NCBI GenBank assembly: GCA_009760855.2
Contig: WPIO01000022.1
Location: 1,876,501 to 1,940,500 of the forward strand
Length of the DNA: 64,000 nucleotides
Direction of reading: 5' to 3'
Source: Cristatella mucedo
Lineage: Eukaryota; Bryozoa; Phylactolaemata; Cristatellidae
Both the position numbers and the translations under genes were made by a program. The notes beneath the pieces are model-generated. The model was not told the DNA's origin. It did not search any database and saw only the letters and a program-made list of their open reading frames with translations. Positions 1 through 10,234 of this stretch are shown piece by piece (position 1 is the first letter of the stretch; every line of letters starts with the position of its first letter).

Positions 1-1257
1 TCTTACCGACGTGCTAAATCGAGGTGCCCTTCTAGAAAAAGGTAATATTTCTTTTTATAAGAGGCTAAAGAATGTGTACGGAGGAACCACGCTCTGCCTC
101 CTTCCCAGCCTCACCTTGGGCACCTGCTGGCCCCTCCCCTTTTCATGTGGTGCACCCTTGTCAGCTCTTACTCAGCCGAGCGAGGCGGCAAGGCGTAACT
201 TGATGCCTTACTTTCGTGTGTAGGCGTACGATCATGCAAAACCGCTTTGAGCGGCAGTTGCGCTTTTGACCTTCTCGAGTTGTGAATGTCGCCGCTTGAC
301 CTGGTAGCCACATCGCAATGAGCGTCAGTACATTAAAACGTGCATACCTTCTTTGCGACCAGGGTAGTGGCTTGCTGGATGAGCGGTAGCTTTCCTATCC
401 AGCTCGCTATTAGCCTTCGGAGTTCTACGCGTATGTGGGCCAGCAGAAATCGACGACGTGCTTTCAAGCGTGATGTTCGACGTTCCCGCAACATACATAC
501 CGCGGGCACATATCCTACAGTTGCGACGCTTGCATTAACACATTCCCTGGCATGCGACGCAAAGGTGTAAAACTTATACTGCCACGAAGCAGTTACTGCT
601 AAATAGCTAAGTGTTTACCATTTTATGAGAGAGAGAGAGAGAGAGAGAGCGAAGCTAATTCCAACGACGACGCACCTGCAAGCATGAGGAAACGACGGTG
701 AAAGGCTACGATGACGCACCATATTTTGGAATGATGCCACGGCAATGCAGTGACGATACTTAAAATGGGGCATTTGTTAGTTTGTACACAACAAGTTTGT
801 GCTCTTTTAGCTCTGCTCATTCATCTATGGTTGGAGTTGCCAGAATTTCGTGTGGGCTTACCAATTCAGATAGCCGAGGTTGTCAATGTCTTCGCCTAAG
901 CAAGCTAACAGTTCTTAATGTTAGCCAGCATCAATTTGTGATAAGAGGACAACGTTTATTGCCCTCTACCACACATTCTACACCAACCACTACTATTTGG
1001 CGCATATTTTCAACAGATTAATCACTTTCGTTTCTTATTAACATTGGTGACTAGTTAAGTATAGCCACGATCCTTTTTAGTTTTAAGTCTTATAAGCGAA
1101 CTGACTTGATGGAATTCAGTGAAGAGCTGCCTATTGGATAATAGTGAGGTAGAATAGATTTATAGGAGTTTTTGTTGTACATTCTGAGCTATGTGGCCTG
1201 ACTAGCTAGTTCAAAATAAAGACAAATAAATAAAAACTTACTGATTTAGCAGCCTTT
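1..1257. other. Unassigned host sequence, no gene recognised
   Basis: No coding exon, RNA gene or repeat family is recognised here apart from a short GA run at 627-649. Open frames in this stretch are short and show no familiar motif. Confidence 0.5.
627..649. repeat. GA dinucleotide microsatellite
   Basis: Uninterrupted GA repeat of about 11 units. Confidence 0.9.
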
Positions 1258-1404
1258 TATTATATATAGTGGCAGTGGAGCCTTAAAGGCTATCACCACC
1301 GCTTGCAGCTGCAATAAGGGATTTCCCATCGCTGGATTCGAACCCACAACCTCGGGACCGAGGTCAGTAAAAGCAGCCGCTTTACCTAGTGTGCCATCAA
1401 TGAT
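1258..1404 (-). mobile_element. tRNA-derived SINE, family A
   Basis: Read on the minus strand this has a pol III A-box-like stretch (TGGCACACTAGGTAAAGC) followed by a B box (GGTTCGAATCC), then the family body GCAAGCGGTGGTGATAGCC and a tail reading AAGGCTCCACTGCCACTATA. The same body and tail recur at 18112, 54895, 57250 and 60545, which defines the family. It is a retroposed tRNA-like element rather than a working tRNA gene. Confidence 0.85.
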
Positions 1405-1854
1405 CAACATAACAAAAAACTACATATAGCCCCAAAGGAAACTAAACCTTCTTTTAAGCACTTTACACATGCTGGAAAGAAAGTGAATTAATTAGTTGAG
1501 GAAATGTGCACTCTTTCAGCACATATAAGTAGGGTTTCTGGTAATTGCTTAACAGTAACACTAAAACAGCTGTTTTTCGTCCAAAATCAGTGATCAGATG
1601 TTTTTTCTAGCTGTTTTACTAAATGTTTTAAACAAAAAGATAATACAGCTGAAGCTCCAACGATCATTATGACTATGAAATATTGAAAGGAAGATAAATT
1701 TTTAAACTTCTTTTTTTTTAAATTTTTAGTGATTTGTTATGATGGTCTTATCAATTGGACAAAAACTTTAAATTAAAGTGCAATTTTGAAAAAATTAAGT
1801 AAGATATTAATAAAATTTATCCTGTGGCATTAACAAATATTGATTTTCTTTTTA

Positions 1855-3708
1855 GCCGTGTCTTCAGTTCAGGAATACGCCACTAAACGAAATAGTCCAG
1901 TTACAGAAGAGCAAGAAGGCTAATGTGGATGACACAAAAAAATCCTTAAAATGTTCTCGAAACTCCACGACAACGTTGAAGAATCATCTGAAAATACATA
2001 GAATCAATTTTGATAAACCTGCAGGAGGCTGAACATCCAAAAAAGAGCCGTGAACTATAAGGAAAAACGCTGGCCGATTTTCTGGGGTGGAAGATTCTGA
2101 AGGAGATGGTTAGCGATATGGCTACTGATGGAATACTAATTAGAGCTATCGCTAGAAACAAGTATGTATGACAATCAATCTCACAGGACGGATTAAAACT
2201 TTCAGTGAATGAAAGCGATGTGACGAAGCTGGTGCATACTGATTACGAAGGAAAGAAATTTAAAATATAATTCATTTATATAGCGCCCCAAGAGAACTTA
2301 ATCTCTATTCAGGCGCTTCACATATGCCTCAGGGCTCGAGCCCACGACCTCAGTCAGACCTTGGTCGGGGCGAGCACCTTAACCGCTAGACCAAACCACA
2401 AAATGATTGCCGACATCAGGGGAAAACTCGAGAGAGGATTAAAGTTTAGCATGACTTTAGCTGATTACACAACCGTAAGAGGACGTTGATTCTTCGGAGT
2501 CAACATTCATAATAGCGGCAATAAAATCAATTATCCAGATGGGTCTTGTTTGCATATTTGATTTTTGCACGGTTCTCTATATGATCGAATCAATTAAATA
2601 GCATTTGACCGTTTATGGAATAACAATGGAGCGGGATTTGGTGGGGTCTACTTAGGACGGCGCTGCAGTACATAAAAAATGCACATAGATGCCATAGGAC
2701 AGTTCTGCTTAAACCATGGTCTGCACCTTGGAGTATGCGACACATTGTAAAGGACGAGTGATGAGATGGACGATTGAAAAGTAACGATATTGATGAAAGG
2801 GGCAATTTTGAAGCAGGTGCGGACTTGGAAGTGATCAGCGATGATACATTAGAATGAGACGCTGATTACCACAATCTGCTTACGAAATCAAGTAGTATTG
2901 TCAATTTCTTCACAAAATCAACTGTTCGAAATAAGGTCTTTCAATCCAAAGTAAAAGCTGAGTTTGGACGCGAGATTGAACTGCATCTTGACGTTAAGAC
3001 GCGCTGGAACTCCATCCCAACAATGTTGGAGCCGATATTAAAGACAGGGATCACCATTTACGAGACACTAACCAAATTTAAAGTGCTGCAAATAATTGTG
3101 ACATTGAATTTTTGACACTCTCAAAACTCTTCTGAAGTCAATGGAGCTTGTGAAACTTTCTGTCGAGAATCTAAGTCGAGAAGACGGGACGTCGATGAGC
3201 GCTGAAACAATTTTAGAATTCATGTTTAACAAGCTCTTTAACCTGAATAATGACATTAGTACCAAGCTCGTGGAAAGTTTGGAGTTTCGCGTTGAAGAGT
3301 GATTGAACAAGGATGTCATTAACTTCTTGCGCAGTCTCAAAGATCCATTTGTCGCCCGCATAAAACTATGCTAATTTCGCAGGAAATCTAGCGTCTCGTC
3401 TATTTGCTGTCAACGATGCAGAAGTTGTTGTCGAAAAGTTTTCAAATGATGCTGAAAGTGTGAACTTGTCTCTTCAAGAGGAATTGAATGTGTTGCTTCA
3501 AAAAAGATGGATCATTAATTGCAGTCGGAGGGCAAGAAAGTTTCAATTGGCTAAAGTCCAAATTTATGCTCTTCAGGAACTCTGGCCAGAGCAGTGAAAA
3601 ATCTGCAGAAATTGTACAACGCAGTTGTATACATTAAACCGACATCAACGGCCTTTGAAAGAGGTTTTACAGCCATTCTTTCCCCTCCAGGGAAAGAAAA
3701 TGTTTAAA
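1855..3708 (+). pseudogene. hAT-family transposase, decayed
   Basis: Fragments in several frames line up in order with a hAT transposase. About 1945-2010 reads as a BED-type zinc finger end (CSRNSTTTLKNHLKIH). About 2940-3085 carries the hAT core signature DVKTRWNSIPTML. About 3620-3705 carries the C-terminal dimerisation signature PTSTAFERGF. hAT transposases cut and paste DNA elements with 8-bp target duplications. Frameshifts and stops separate all the pieces, and a SINE sits inside at 2268-2396, so no active protein is possible. It ends exactly where the AT-rich viral block begins, tail to tail with the viral protease gene. I could not see hAT terminal inverted repeats. Confidence 0.8.
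2268..2396 (-). mobile_element. tRNA-derived SINE, family B, inserted in the hAT pseudogene
   Basis: On the minus strand: A-box-like TGGTCTAGCGGTTAAGGTGC, B-box region GTCGTGGGCTCGAGCCC, then a tail AGAGATTAAGTTCTCTTGGG ending in GCTATATAAATG. The tail matches the 3' end of LINE family B. The insertion interrupts hAT coding sequence, so it is younger than the hAT copy. A short A-rich target duplication (AAAAT on both sides) is possible. Confidence 0.8.
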
Positions 3709-4503
3709 TTAAATTAATAATTCCATTGTTGACCCAAAATCCGATTCTTGCATTAGTTTTAAGAAGATTAAACACCTTCCACAATTTGTTTGATCGTATT
3801 CTTGTGGTTTAAGCGTTTGAAATGTTGGTATAACACCAAAATATGTATTACTTCTGGAATTGGTGGTGCACCGAATGAATCAAAGTAAAAACATTTGTTT
3901 CCTTCTTTTTTAAGTGCTACCCAATGATATATTGCTTTTTCTGATTCACCAGTATTACAAATAAGACATTCATTTCTTAATGGTTTGTTAGTTCATCTCT
4001 TGCAAAGACACCTCTAAAAAATTTTATATCTAATTCTTTTATATAATTATTTATTTCTATTTCAGTCAAAGGTGATGATTTTACTTTTTTTTTAATTGTT
4101 CAATAGTCTTTTTTAATTCTTCAATTTTATCTCCAGAACCACTATATCTTTCTTTACTACCTGAGAATTGTTTACCAAGTGTATTTGATATTGCAGCAAA
4201 TAAAGCAGTAGTTGGAACAGATGATCCAGATTTGTTTTGTATTCTTCCAGATCCAGATTTGTTTCGTATTCTTCCAGATCCAGATTTGTTTCGTATTCTT
4301 CCAGATCCAGATTTGTTTCGTATTCTTCCAGAACCAACTGTTGTTGAATCAGATCTCAACTTAACAAACTTTGACTTCTTACTATCATAAATAGTACAAA
4401 TACCTTTAAGCGTTCCTCTCATTCCTTTCGTACTATCTACTTCTACATATTTTTCATGTATAGTATCAGTTTGTTTTTTGCACTTCAAACAATATATTTC
4501 CAT
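3709..4503 (-). pseudogene. Adenain-like (Ulp1/C5) cysteine protease with N-terminal DUF5679-like zinc ribbon
   Basis: Adenain-type proteases mature capsid proteins in adenoviruses and Polintons. The C-terminal part reads in order: YHWVAL with the catalytic His, FYFDSFGAPP with the Asp, and QTNCGRCLIFLKLM with the Gln and catalytic Cys. The N-terminus from 4503 begins MEIYCLKCKK and resembles the DUF5679 zinc ribbon, although the expected second Cys pair is only partly kept (GICTIYD). Between them lie four Gly-Ser-Gly-Arg-Ile repeats and a Lys/Glu helix ending near 4081. The two halves are separated by one frame change at an A-run (about 4084-4092), so they were probably one polyprotein-like gene. 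At least two more frameshifts lie inside the protease half (about 3850 and 3990). The ATG at 4503 is preferred over the upstream one because it follows the element's TATA-like motif. Confidence 0.82.
4223..4331 (-). repeat. 27-bp coding tandem repeat (4 units)
   Basis: Four nearly identical 27-bp units inside the zinc-ribbon/protease gene encode a nine-residue basic repeat (GSGRIRNKS). The fourth unit in the protein differs by one base, giving Gln for Arg. Its role is unknown; a basic DNA-binding linker would fit a virion core protein, but that is inference. Confidence 0.9.
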
Positions 4504-4524
4504 ATCTATTATAATATAGAAAAA
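4504..4524. promoter_or_regulatory. Divergent promoter between protease and ATPase genes
   Basis: Only 21 bases separate the two start codons. On the + strand the spacer ends in TATAATATAGAAAA before ATG. On the minus strand TATTATAATAGAT precedes ATG. Both carry the element's TATA(T)AGA motif, so one AT-rich core may serve both directions. Confidence 0.65.
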
Positions 4525-5191
4525 ATGTCTTTGCAAGTTAAACCATTCAATTTTGGACAAGATGTGGATACTGGACATAAAGAACCATTACCTAAAGTAC
4601 CAATTAGATCATTAGTTCTTGGACCAAGTGGAACAGGTAAATCTCAGTTAGTAATGAATTGGATATTTTATGGAAAAGTTAATTATGATACTTGTACTAT
4701 TATTGCTTCAAGTTTAGATCAAAAGTTATATCGTGGTCTTATGTCAATGACTAAAGAAAAGCCTGCATTTGTTTGGGTTAATGGAATTGAGTCGATGCCA
4801 GAAGTTGATTCTTATAAGAATTGTAAGAATGTTGTTGTATTAGATGATTTGATGACAGAAGATCAATCTAAGATATTAGATTATTTTACTAGAGGAAGAC
4901 ATAAAGGTTTGAATATATTTTATCTTGCTCAAGGATTTACTAATATTCCTAGAAGAGAAATAAGAAACAATATAAATATGATAATAATCTTTAAACAGAA
5001 TAATACATTTAGACTATATTCGTGATTCATATGTTGGTGATATTGATAAGAAACGATTTAGAGAATGGTTTAACTCCTGTACAAGGAAAAGATAAAGTTA
5101 TTGTGTTATTGATCTAACTAAAACTGAAGATAAAGGAAGATTTTGGTCTGTTGATAACACAGGTAAACAATTAATAACCATTTTTAATTGA
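4525..5191 (+). pseudogene. A32/FtsK-HerA-like genome-packaging ATPase
   Basis: Packaging ATPases of Polintons, adintoviruses and NCLDVs pump DNA into the capsid. From the ATG at 4525 the protein shows a Walker A motif LGPSGTGKSQ at about residues 33-42 and a Walker B motif NVVVLDDLM at about residues 107-115, followed by FTRGRHKGLNIFYLAQGF, the region holding the conserved Gln after strand 4. The order and spacing fit the family. The frame breaks near 5020; the remaining C-terminus (ending FN before a TGA at 5189-5191) continues in other frames. Full length would be about 220 residues, normal for Polinton ATPases. The gene is divergent from the protease gene. Confidence 0.88.
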
Positions 5192-5203
5192 ATATAGGAG
5201 AAA
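5191..5203 (+). promoter_or_regulatory. TATAGG/A start-proximal motif
   Basis: AATATAGGAGAAA lies directly before the ATG at 5204 and matches the motif found at the other viral starts. Confidence 0.5.
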
Positions 5204-6232
5204 ATGATTAACGGTAAATATATGCGAGTAAGAACAGACCTTACAGAGGAAGTGTTTAAGAAGCAATAGATTTAGAAAATAAACTTGTGAATTTAGAAAG
5301 TTTACGTGTTGCTGAAATACTTGATAATGCTCAAGAGATACAAAGGATTGAAGCAGAAATGCAAGCAAGAGATAGAGTTGAACACGAACTAAACGAACGT
5401 GCTTTAGAGAAATCAACAGATAACTCTGGTACTATTGTTATTAGTAAATTAAAGAGAATTAGACCTAATCTTGCAGTTCAAATGGAAGAACAGGAACAAG
5501 CTAAAAGAATGTTATGAGAGTATAAAGCACCAGTAGATCTTTCTAATATAGTAAAAAAAAGGATTTGCTGCTATTGCTGGAGGAAAACCTAAAAAAGCTG
5601 TAAGTATTGCAAATCAAGCTAAGACATATTATGCTAATCCTGAGGTGAGAAAAGCAATTGATTCACTTCAAAAGGGAATTGCAGAGCATCTTAATGTTAA
5701 TCCTTCAACAGTTAAGAGACCTAGTAAAAGAATTAGAAAAGCAAAAGTTGTTCCAGTTGTTAAATCAGTTCAAGAACCTTCTCCAGTTGTTCAATCTGTT
5801 CAAGAACCTATTCAATCTGAAACTGATACTCTACAAGAAAATAAACTTGATAAAATAAAACCTAAATATTTACTTGATAAAATAAAACCTAAAGGATCAG
5901 TATCTAATAGTGTAAGAAGTGCTATAGAAAATATTAGAGTAGATAGTAAAGAATCATTTAATTGCGATACTTTATTTCTACTTTCACAATTGAGAGCTTT
6001 GGAATCAAGAAAACCTGTAGAAAATGTTATTTATAGTTATCTTACTTTCACTGGAAAAGGAGTATAAATAGTTCCATTATTTGTAAAATCTGAAAAAGAA
6101 GTACTTGATAAACTTGATCTATGGCTAAGTGAACTTGCTGCTGGAAATAGAGGTGTAATAAGTTCAATCAGTTCTGCTGTTGATTATATTGCTTCATCTC
6201 GAAAAGCACCAAAAAATATGTTGCAAGGATAA
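5204..6232 (+). pseudogene. Unidentified viral coiled-coil/basic protein
   Basis: Not recognised. Pieces in successive frames make one gene of about 340 residues. A start at 5204 follows the TATA-like motif. A charged coiled coil (about 5287-5515) is rich in Glu/Arg. A Lys/Pro-rich linker follows with two short duplications (SVQEP and LDKIKPK). The globular-looking C-terminus ends at the TAA at 6230-6232. It has an early stop/frameshift near 5260, frameshifts near 5515-5560 and an in-frame TAA at 6065-6067. Its position between ATPase and capsid genes suggests a minor virion or core protein, which is inference only. Confidence 0.6.
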
Positions 6233-6242
6233 ACAATCTTTT

Positions 6243-6257
6243 ATTTAATATATAGAA
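6243..6257 (+). promoter_or_regulatory. TATATAGA start-proximal motif
   Basis: TTTAATATATAGAA directly precedes the ATG at 6258; it is one of the best matches to the shared motif. Confidence 0.6.
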
Positions 6258-7145
6258 ATGAGTGAATTGGTAAAAATTGCTAGCGATATATTAAAGAATC
6301 TTGAAAGTATTAGAAGAAGTAGTCAAGCAAGTAAAGATGGATACGTTTTCAATATAACTGGAACTACTAATCCAATAAAAGCTAGGGTTAATACACCAAT
6401 ATTACTAGGAGGTAAAAACTGTAAGATCTGTTTTAAGAAATTTGCTGCAACTAATTCTATTAGAAATATAACTGAAACTAATAATACTTTTGTTTATAGA
6501 GTTACTGGTGGTTCAGAACAAACTATTAAATTAAGTCCTGGAATATATGGTGGTGTAACTGATGATATAAATGTTGGAATTGCTGATACAATTAATAATT
6601 CAATTACACAATCTGGAGCAACAACTGATAATTTTTAAATGGGTCTTGATACTGCTACTTCAAAATCATGGATTAAATTACCTGCTGGTTGGAGTTTTCT
6701 TGCAAGTAAATCTACTATTTCTACTATATTAGGATTTACTGCTGCTGCTTATACTACTACTCTATCTGCTGCTGACTTTGCTAAAATGTATCCTGATATT
6801 ACACCAGTCGATTGTACACCTAATACTACGGTTGATTCTGAGAATGAAGTGTATGTTAGTAATATTGATTTTATAATTATAAATTGTAACATGGTTGCAA
6901 GTGGAGCTAGTTTTATAAATGGAAAAGAATCACAAGTCTTAGCTAGTTTTCCTTATGATGCCCATCCATGGAGTCTAATGGTTTGTGAACCAAAAACTAT
7001 TGAGTACCATAATGTTGCTAATGATTCTATCTCTAATATTGTAATTACTATTACTGATCACAACCAAAATCTAATAGATTTTAATTCTCAAAATATTACA
7101 GTTGCTATAGAAATCCTTGAAGTATATTATAGAAAATGTCAATAA
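6258..7145 (+). pseudogene. Penton/minor-capsid-like protein, paralogue 1
   Basis: A protein of about 295 residues with one in-frame TAA (6636-6638). It shares a layout with the next gene: a Pro-Gly-x-Tyr motif (LSPGIYGG, about residue 95) leading into a helix, a strand ending in ILGF (about residue 154), a cysteine-containing strand (IINCNMV), and a C-terminal strand group with TITDHNQNLIDF. This plan is typical of the single-jelly-roll penton or minor capsid proteins that accompany Polinton-type major capsid proteins. The stop falls inside the jelly-roll region, and the paralogue is continuous there, so it is a premature stop rather than a gene boundary. The 3' end overlaps the next gene by 10 bases. 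Confidence 0.65.
7125..7135 (+). promoter_or_regulatory. TATTATAGA start-proximal motif inside the upstream gene
   Basis: TATTATAGAAA precedes the ATG at 7136 while still encoding the last residues of the upstream gene, so the motif is kept within coding sequence. Confidence 0.5.
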
Positions 7146-8037
7146 GATTAACTGGAACTAGTAGGTCAGAATCGAAAACATTATATCCACCTCTTATGCT
7201 TGGATCTGATTCAGGTTATAATAAAATTGGATTACGAAGAGTAGAATTCACTTATACTAATAAAGTAGTATTAAATATACTTAAAGATATAAATGATAAA
7301 CTTTGGTTTAAGTGGTCAATGACTGATACCTCACCAGCATATATTACAATTGCTCCTGGTTATTATGATTCAAATAAAATAACAGCAGCTTTAAATAGAG
7401 GACTATCAGAACCTCAACCAAAAACTATCGTTGCTCCAAATGGGTCAACAACGACATCAACGGTTAGTGCTTTTTATGAAACAACTAAAAGAAATAGTAC
7501 AGGTATAAAATTTAGTGTTGATACAGATGATAGAATACTAATGCAAATAGTTGGTGATTATGTTGTTCTACTTGGAATCAATTCTAATGTTGCTGTAAAT
7601 TCCATTGGAGATACTCTTGGTTTTAATTCAAATCAACAAGGAACATTTGATTCTGCTCTTGTAGGAGGAACACCATATGAAGCAATATAAAAAGCAATGT
7701 ACTTTGCAGGAATCTTTAAAGCATGGGATAAAATGTTATTACCAGACAATAAAGGAATACGATGGATAAGTGTTGATTGTGATTTAGTTGATTCTTTTAA
7801 GAATTATGTAGAAAGAAAAAAGGATTCTAAGAGCAATGTAATTCTTTATATATTATAGATATTGATGATATTAGTCGAGGTGAAAAGGTTGATCTACATA
7901 TTAATAATGTATTGTATTTATCAACACGTGGAGATATAGATGGAATAAGTAGTTTTAAGATAAGTTTAACAGATCAAAATGGAAATCCTGTTTCAATTAT
8001 AACTGATGTAGTTGCAACAATAGAAACTTCAAAGTAA
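7136..8037 (+). pseudogene. Penton/minor-capsid-like protein, paralogue 2
   Basis: About 300 residues with the same plan as the preceding gene: IAPGYYDSNKITAALN near residue 78, GDTLGFNSN near residue 163, SVDCDLVDSF near residue 205, and a C-terminal strand pair containing SLTDQNGNPVSI. The DC-L-V and LTD-NG signatures are familiar from structural proteins of Polinton-like elements in animal genomes. There is an in-frame TAA at 7688-7690 and a frameshift near 7840-7860. The reading then continues to the TAA at 8035-8037. It starts inside the end of paralogue 1, consistent with tandem duplication in a compact viral genome. Confidence 0.65.
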
Positions 8038-8046
8038 TATAGAGCA

Positions 8047-8646
8047 ATGGCTAGCTATGCAAGAGTTGGTCATCAAAGAATACATGGAGGTAAATATCGT
8101 GGATCTGGAGCAAAGTTTGATAATGCTCTTAATATCTTTAATCAAGTTTTAGGTACTACAAGTAAAGCTGTTGATGCAGGATTATCGATTGCAAATAAAG
8201 GTATTTAAATGCATCAAGCAAGAAAACTTACTGAACTTCAAACTAAAAGAGAAAAGATAGATCAAGATTATGTTGTTAAACGTAGAGAGATGGATGATAA
8301 ACTTGAAGAAGAAAAAAGAAAAAAAGAACTTGAATTTGAGCTTGAAAAGAAAAGAAAAGATGAAGAATATGACAGAAAGATGAAAGAGATGGATCTTAAA
8401 CTAAAATAAGTTATGCTTGAAAAGGTTACTAAGAAAAAATCTAAAAAAAGTAGAAAGGCAAAGATAGAAGAAGATGAACCAGAAGTAGAAGACTATTCAG
8501 AGACTCTTAAAAAGAATGATCGTAAAGCATATAAATAAATAGCAAAAGTAATTAATGATAAAGCTGTTGTTCCTTCTACAAGACCTGATGGATATGGTGG
8601 GAATGTGAAGAGAAAATTAGGTGCTGGATTATATATTCAAAAATAA
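8047..8646 (+). pseudogene. Unidentified Lys-rich coiled-coil viral protein
   Basis: Starts at 8047 just after AATATAGAGC. One frame stays coherent from 8047 to 8646, broken by three in-frame TAA codons (8206, 8407 and 8536). The N-terminal segment is Gly-rich (about 53 residues). The middle is a highly charged helix (8209-8406, alternating Lys/Glu) predicted to be a coiled coil. The C-terminal segment is Lys-rich and acidic, ending near GAGLYIQK. No family is recognised. It sits immediately before the major capsid gene, so a core or scaffold-type role is possible but unproven. Confidence 0.55.
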
Positions 8647-8659
8647 AATTTTAGTTTTT

Positions 8660-8673
8660 TATATAGAGAAGAA
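8660..8673 (+). promoter_or_regulatory. TATATAGA motif before the major capsid gene
   Basis: TATATAGAGAAGAA lies just before the apparent, mutated start of the capsid gene. It supports placing the original start at 8674. Confidence 0.55.
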
Positions 8674-10211
8674 ATAGCAAGTGCAGATATTAGTAGTATA
8701 CTCGAACTTGGAGATCTTGAGTTTCCCGAATATAAACTTAAAGATTATCAATTTAGAGAGTTGTATCAAGTTAATGGAAGTGAAACTGATAATTTTACTA
8801 GTAAACTAATTTCATCCATTGTTCTAGGTGAACAACAAGTGTGTTATGTCCTATCTGATGCATATCTTTTGCTTGAGGGAAGAGTTGGTGGGACACCAGC
8901 AAATACAACTGATGCACCTACTGCACTTCAAAGATCACTTGCTTTCGGACTAGTTAATAATGCTGGTGCATGGATGTTTAGTAGTATGCGAGTTAGACTT
9001 GGTACTGAAGAAATTGAAAGTCTCCCATTGAAAGAGGCTGTTGGAACAGTTTCAACACTCATGGGTCTTCTATGTTATCCAAATGATTACAATAGAACTG
9101 AAGGACCTACAACTGGTTGGAAAAAAGATGAAGCAAATGAATTGGGTGATATGACTTCAAATCTTGGGCCATATACTAGCCCTGAAGCTTCTAAAGCTAG
9201 TACTACAAATATTGGTTTCATGTATAGACGAGGTCTTATAACAATATCATTGAAACAGACGCAGAAAATGGTACATTTAGTATCGCACTACCTCTTGCAA
9301 GGCTTTCTGGTTTTTGTGCTGATATGAATAAAATTCTTTATAATATTCCATTTACACTTGAAATGACTAGAGTTGGAGGAGATAATAGAAACTTTATATT
9401 GACTGGAGATTCAGCAGCGGCTGGTACAACTGCAAATACTCTTCAAACTAAGACACCTAATACTACTTATACAGGTGGTGCAAATGATGGTGCTTATACT
9501 ACTTTCAGAGTTGCTATGTCAAAAATGAGACTAGTTGTACCATGTGTAACACCAAAAGAAAGTATTCAAAGAGCACTTGCAGATATCTCAAGTGAAAGAT
9601 CTAAGAAAATTAGACTTAATTACAGAGTTAGACGTTATGAAAACGTTACTATAACAACTCTTAATCAAGCAACTAGATTCGTTAAATCTCTATCAGTTCA
9701 AAATACAATTGATAAAGTTAGATGGTTGATTGTTGCAGCTCAAAATTATAATAAATATGAAAGTTATACTGGTAATCCTTGTACTTACAATCATTGTGAT
9801 ATTAAGAGTGTTAGTGTTTATGCAAACGGATCTAAACAATATCCTGGTTTTCCAAGATCAAGTTATCCAAAACTTGGAAAATGTCCTCAAGCATATATGG
9901 ATTTCACGACTTTCAGAAAACAATACCTTGGAGTAAATGAGGTTACTGAACCTTGTGGTGTTAGTTATCCTGAATGGATTTCACTTTATCCAATTCATGT
10001 TATTGACTTGCAATATAATGATGAGCCACTTAGAGTAACTTCTCGGCTAGATGTAACTATTGAGTTTAATAGTGCTTTAGCTAATGGTACTACATTGATA
10101 GTCCATTATTTTACTATTTGCGAGAATAGTGCTGAGTTAACTTCTAATGGGAGTGGTGCTAACTTCACTTGTAGCAAAGGAAATATGGTGTATGATGGAA
10201 AAGATTTTTAA
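8674..10211 (+). pseudogene. Major capsid protein (double-jelly-roll type, F54H12.2-like)
   Basis: The longest viral gene, about 512 residues. The frame opens at 8674, where ATA stands in for ATG. The first part (to about 9240) includes LPLKEAVGTVSTLMGLLCYP. A frameshift near 9245 moves it to the second frame, which contains LPLARLSGFCADMNKILYN, then AMSKMRLVVPCVTPKE, KVRWLIVAAQNYN, and a C-terminus with YPIHVIDLQYNDEPL and LIVHYFTICENSAEL. The GFC-D-K--Y and RW-IV--Q signatures recall the transposon-derived F54H12.2-like proteins of animal Polintons, which are double-jelly-roll capsid proteins. The length agrees. Damage seen: lost start and one frameshift. Confidence 0.8.
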
Positions 10212-10223
10212 CAAAATTATAAT

Positions 10224-10234
10224 AACTAAATATA
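10224..10234 (+). promoter_or_regulatory. AAATATA start-proximal motif
   Basis: AACTAAATATA directly precedes the ATG at 10235. It is a weaker match, lacking the AGA part. Confidence 0.4.

Noticed and set aside
4113-4337. A separate gene in the frame reading LEEYETNLD repeats
   Set aside because: It is an alternative frame of the 27-bp repeat region within the zinc-ribbon/protease gene.
5204-8646. Stop-codon reassignment, because several in-frame viral stops are TAA
   Set aside because: TAA also ends genes at the expected places (for example 6230, 7143, 8035, 8644, 10209), and frameshifts accompany the stops. Decay explains both.
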